From Oscillospiraceae bacterium (GTDB lineage: Bacteria; Bacillota; Clostridia; Oscillospirales; Oscillospiraceae), in contig CAKASQ030000014.1 of NCBI GenBank assembly GCA_916988195.3, positions 1-63,677 of the forward strand: a stretch of DNA of 63,677 nucleotides, in the 5' to 3' direction. Under the pieces are notes generated by a model. The model saw only the letters and a program-made list of their open reading frames with translations. It was not told the origin of the DNA and made no database searches. Below, piece after piece: positions 60,579-63,677 of this stretch. Position 1 is the stretch's first letter; each line of letters begins with the position of its first letter. Both the position numbers and the translations under genes were made by a program.

Positions 60579-63530
60579 TTATGCCTGCTCACCGCTATCT
60601 TGCGTGGGATACGCCTGCTGGTAGCGCTCTTTCAGCGTGTCCACATTTTCAACAAAGCTCCGCGCCGCCGAAGACAGGCCGTCATACGCGCTTTTCGCCG
60701 TGTCGATGGCCTTGCGCTCCCTCTTTGTAAACGGCGCGTCGTGCTTTGGAAGCTTGGAGATCAGGCTTGTGACCTTCTTCGCGGCCTTCTGGTTCTGGCT
60801 GAGCTGCTTTTCAAGGTTCTTGAGCATCGTCAGATCATCCGGCTCGATGAAACTCTGGACGCATTTGCTGACGTTCGAGCCGTTGTAGCTCTTGCCGAGC
60901 GCCTGATACTCCGTGCGCGCAGTCCTGATGGCCGCTTCGTGCGCCTCATCCGCGTCCGTGAGAGTCTCCAGGGGCGCAAGGTACGTCTTGCGGTAGCTCT
61001 CTGCCAGTTCCTTGTACGCGTAGAACGCCTCTGTGGAAGCCTGATATTTCTGCTCGTTCGCCTCTCCGGGCGTGAGCGTGACGTGCTTCTCCTCCGCAGC
61101 GCTTGCAAGCGCCTGCATCGCGTCCTCTGCCGCGTGGACCTTCGCCTCGTCCGATTTTTTGATCTTGTTCCACGCCGGGAGCTTCTTGATGGCCGCCTGC
61201 GCGTCCTTGACGATGGTTTCGCAGTCGGTCAGAAGCGCCATCTGCCGGACGCAGGCCGTAAGCCGTCTGTCTGTGCCGTCACCCAGGAACGTCTGCTGCG
61301 CAGCTGTCAGATTTTCGAACGCCGTCTGCGCCTTCGCGACGCTCTTGCGGTCCTTGGCATAGGTCAGCTCCTCCGGGGCCGGAAGATCGTCGATCAGCTC
61401 CTGCACCTTCCCGGCGGCCTTTTCGTTTTTATCGTAGGTCTTACGCGCGGTCTTGAGGCGCTTGACAAGATCGTTATCGAGATATTTCTTGACGTTTTTA
61501 TCCTTCGCAGCCTCGTTGTAGGCCTCCTCCGCCTCCCGGATCACAGAAAGCGTGCTGCTTTCAATCTTCTCCATATCGGCGGGGATTTCCTCCATCAGGT
61601 AGTTGACGTAACCCGCCTGCTCGGCATATTCGCGCTCGGCAACCTGCTTGTCATAGGTCTGACGTGCTTTCAAAAGCGTTTTGTAATTTGTGACCTTCTT
61701 CTGCTGCGCGGCGGTCAGCATTTCGTAAGCTTCCTCCGCATCGAGAATCTTCCTCTCGCATTCGTCGGTCAGCTCTACCTTGCCGATTTCGTCGATCATA
61801 TCCATGACGCTCTGTGCAGGTTCGCCGTCTTCCGTGACAATCATGACAGTCCCCGCGCCGGTTTCACTGGCCTTTGCGGGGTCGAAGCCGCCGGGAAGGT
61901 CTGCGCCGATCATGTCATAGCCCTTCGCGAGCCAGCCCTTCATCGTGCTTTCTCCCGCGGCCAGCGCGTTTTGTCCTGCTGTAAACGTGCCGCCCGAAAG
62001 AGAAACAGAGCTGCCCTGCTTTGCAAAAAGGGCCGTCTCGTCCGCGTTAATCTCGCCGCCGCTGATTTTGACCGTGCTCTTGGGCGTGCCGCCGTCCATC
62101 GTGAAGCTGCCGCCATCGACGAGCACACCAGCCTCCTTTCCGGACACCTCACCGGAATGCAGCATCGCGGACGCTTTTTTGCCGCCCGTCACGAGAAGGC
62201 CGATCTGCTTGCCGCGCACATCGCAGTCGGTAATATGCACCTCGCCGCTTGCCATGATTGCCGTGGCCGCCTCTGTTTTCACGTTGCTGCCATTTTTGAG
62301 CTCCAGCGCCGCGCCCGCGTTAATGACAAGCGAACCGAAAAGCGGCGAATTGTCCAGCGTCAGTCTGCCGCCGTCCATATGTACGCTCGAATGGATGATG
62401 CGGCTTTCTTCCCCGTTTTCCGGCTCCGTCGGGTTCGCCAGCACCTTTGTGTTCGTCACGACCGCCTCGCCGCCGCCCAGATACACGCAGTCCGTACCGG
62501 AAAAGTCAGACTGGAGCGTACTGCCGTTGATGTACAGCTCGCCGCCGCCCAGCATCGCCGCGTTGTGGAGCTCGCTGTTTCGCACGTTCACCGTGCCGCC
62601 GGTCTGCGACAGCCACATTTCCTCGTAGCCATAGACCATGCTGTTCGAGATGTTCACCTCGCCGCCCGAGACGTCCATCATGCCGTAGAAATTCGAGTTC
62701 TCCTGAATTTCCGCCTTGCCGCCGCAGATGCTGAAGAGACACAGAGCATCTGTCTGGTAGACATCATTGTACCATTGCAGCTCGCCGTCTGCCATGATGA
62801 TGCTCTTCAGCGCCGCGCTCTTTAGATCCGCAAAGCCGCCGTCGATGGTGTCGCAAATGATCGTGGTATCTGCATTTCTGTCAATGTCCGTTGCAATTTC
62901 GGCAAACGACGCATTCGTGACGGTCAAATCGCCCCGTACCGTGCAGGCATTTGTGCTCTTGATTGAGATCTGTCCCAGTGCGTCGCCCTCTGCCAGATCA
63001 ATATTGATATCCGCATGATTTCTGTCCACATACAGACCCGACATGCCGGTTCCGTTCAGCTTTAGTATGCCCGAGCCCTTGATCGTCAGCGATCCCGATT
63101 CGACCGACAGAACCGCCTTCCAGTCCTCCGTGCCGCTGTTGCCGACTACTATTCCGCCGAATACCGTCAGCACGCCATCCTCGTAAAATAAATAGTTCTT
63201 CAAGCTGTCCGGCTTTTCCGTATAGTGTCCCACTTCGGCCTTGTTGGCTGTATAGTAGCCGTTTTCCAGCCGCATGCCCAGCAGGTATGCGACCGTCCCG
63301 GACGCATCCGCCGCAAGGGGCGCAGCCTCTGCTTCCGCCTTGGCTTCTTCCTCCGCTCCGGTCTCTTCCGGCTCTTCCGGCATTTCCTCATTCTCGCCCT
63401 CGGCGGGGTTTTCCGTGTCCAGCTCTTCTCCTACCGCGGCAGGTTCTACCGCGTCCGTCGCGAACGCCGTCGGGAGCATGCCAACCATCAGCACCAGCGC
63501 CAGAAGCAGCGCAAGCAGTCTTTTCCTCAT
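60579..63530 (-). CDS. Large secreted protein: acidic linker, beta-helix, helical repeats
   Basis: 983 aa with a signal peptide (MRKRLLALLLALVLMVGMLP...AFA), then a Glu/Ala-rich disordered stretch (residues ~30-75), a long region of short Gly/Ser/Asn beta-strand repeats typical of right-handed beta-helices (~95-560; for example SGGEVNISNS, GGGEAVVTNTK, SGGEINADE) and ~400 residues of helical repeats (LTAAQQKKVTNYKTLLKARQ type) closely like those ending the 1937-aa protein. I recognise no enzyme motif and no anchor. The start at 63530 has a weak ribosome site; the frame is open to 63575. Probably a surface or adhesion protein. Confidence 0.85.
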   Translation of the reverse strand: MRKRLLALLLALVLMVGMLPTAFATDAVEPAAVGEELDTENPAEGENEEMPEEPEETGAEEEAKAEAEAAPLAADASGTVAYLLGMRLENGYYTANKAEVGHYTEKPDSLKNYLFYEDGVLTVFGGIVVGNSGTEDWKAVLSVESGSLTIKGSGILKLNGTGMSGLYVDRNHADINIDLAEGDALGQISIKSTNACTVRGDLTVTNASFAEIATDIDRNADTTIICDTIDGGFADLKSAALKSIIMADGELQWYNDVYQTDALCLFSICGGKAEIQENSNFYGMMDVSGGEVNISNSMVYGYEEMWLSQTGGTVNVRNSELHNAAMLGGGELYINGSTLQSDFSGTDCVYLGGGEAVVTNTKVLANPTEPENGEESRIIHSSVHMDGGRLTLDNSPLFGSLVINAGAALELKNGSNVKTEAATAIMASGEVHITDCDVRGKQIGLLVTGGKKASAMLHSGEVSGKEAGVLVDGGSFTMDGGTPKSTVKISGGEINADETALFAKQGSSVSLSGGTFTAGQNALAAGESTMKGWLAKGYDMIGADLPGGFDPAKASETGAGTVMIVTEDGEPAQSVMDMIDEIGKVELTDECERKILDAEEAYEMLTAAQQKKVTNYKTLLKARQTYDKQVAEREYAEQAGYVNYLMEEIPADMEKIESSTLSVIREAEEAYNEAAKDKNVKKYLDNDLVKRLKTARKTYDKNEKAAGKVQELIDDLPAPEELTYAKDRKSVAKAQTAFENLTAAQQTFLGDGTDRRLTACVRQMALLTDCETIVKDAQAAIKKLPAWNKIKKSDEAKVHAAEDAMQALASAAEEKHVTLTPGEANEQKYQASTEAFYAYKELAESYRKTYLAPLETLTDADEAHEAAIRTARTEYQALGKSYNGSNVSKCVQSFIEPDDLTMLKNLEKQLSQNQKAAKKVTSLISKLPKHDAPFTKRERKAIDTAKSAYDGLSSAARSFVENVDTLKERYQQAYPTQDSGEQA

Positions 63531-63600
63531 GTCCAAATTTCTCAGCTTTCTTTCGTTTTTCCCGCAAAGACGCACAGGCCGCGCACTTCGCAGAATATTT

Positions 63601-63677
63601 TTTTGTGCTTATCGGCTTAATGCAGCTGGGCACAAGATGCAGCGACGGCTCTTGCCAGGCGCATGAAGATCTGATCG
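63601..63677 (-). repeat. 77-bp terminal inverted repeat, right copy
   Basis: Exact reverse complement of bases 1-77. Here it is the upstream DNA of the 983-aa secreted protein gene. It has no internal structure or recognised feature. The two copies imply either a shared assembly node or a true inverted repeat flanking 63.5 kb. Confidence 0.95.

Noticed and set aside
60252-62825. An 857-codon plus-strand open frame opposite the secreted proteins
   Set aside because: It crosses the riboswitch and the antisense strand of the 983-aa gene, is Leu/Arg-rich without motifs, and has no ribosome site.
1-63677. CRISPR arrays, tRNA or rRNA genes
   Set aside because: I saw no regularly spaced direct repeats, tRNA T-loop/CCA patterns or rRNA segments on either strand. 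The ~107-bp repeats are dispersed and palindromic, unlike CRISPR.

Overview
The window reads as a contig from a GC-rich, strictly anaerobic, gut-type Clostridia (Oscillospiraceae-like). The evidence is Firmicutes-style promoters and strong GGAGG ribosome sites, a CIRCE element in front of clpB, a rubrerythrin, BMP-family nucleoside uptake, folate-ECF and cobalamin riboswitch logic, NifS/NifU Fe-S assembly and very large secreted repeat proteins. Taxonomy is inference from gene content only.

Layout. (1) 1-7665 is an accessory island: a 5'-truncated large serine recombinase, a metallophosphoesterase, hypothetical genes, an IS200-type element, a DUF1016-N protein overlapping a low-molecular-weight phosphatase, and a BRO-N protein. 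It abuts a frameshifted LysR remnant (7669-7927). (2) 8267-12839 (minus) holds pgi, ROK glucokinase, an amidohydrolase and guanine deaminase. 13201-18409 (plus) is a BMP lipoprotein/ATPase/two-permease nucleoside importer; together with the deaminase it suggests purine salvage. (3) 18506-24660 holds a zinc-ribbon protein, glmM-ruvB-ruvA-ruvC plus a 58-aa membrane protein, a DUF421/DUF4363 pair and nrdR. (4) 24760-35532 holds a YihY membrane protein, a sigma/anti-sigma pair, a lipoprotein barnase with its barstar, a MATE pump with a BmrR-like MerR regulator and a classic 19-bp-spacer promoter, and folT-folC under a tetrahydrofolate riboswitch, then a second MATE pump. (5) 35789-44581 holds clpB under CIRCE, an HD hydrolase with a disturbed 5' end, CapA, nifS-nifU, a DUF2974 hydrolase and a COG2426 membrane protein. 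(6) 44889-48734 is an ATP-grasp/PHP/polysaccharide deacetylase/LUD run. (7) 49036-54134 holds an exonuclease, a cell-wall amidase, rubrerythrin and a zinc-type ABC importer. (8) 54355-63530 (minus) holds two giant secreted proteins. The downstream one (1937 aa) sits behind a strong promoter and a cobalamin riboswitch, and carries a DUF4430 (transcobalamin-C-terminal-like) domain between GLUG-type repeat blocks.

Two features stand out. The first is the B12-riboswitch-controlled surface protein with a transcobalamin-like domain, a candidate extracellular corrinoid-capture protein. The second is a family of seven ~107-bp intergenic repeats made of two hairpins with covarying stems and mutually complementary loops; six of the seven lie between convergent genes. 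The window also begins and ends with the same 77 bp in inverted orientation, which looks like an assembly-graph junction or an inverted repeat.
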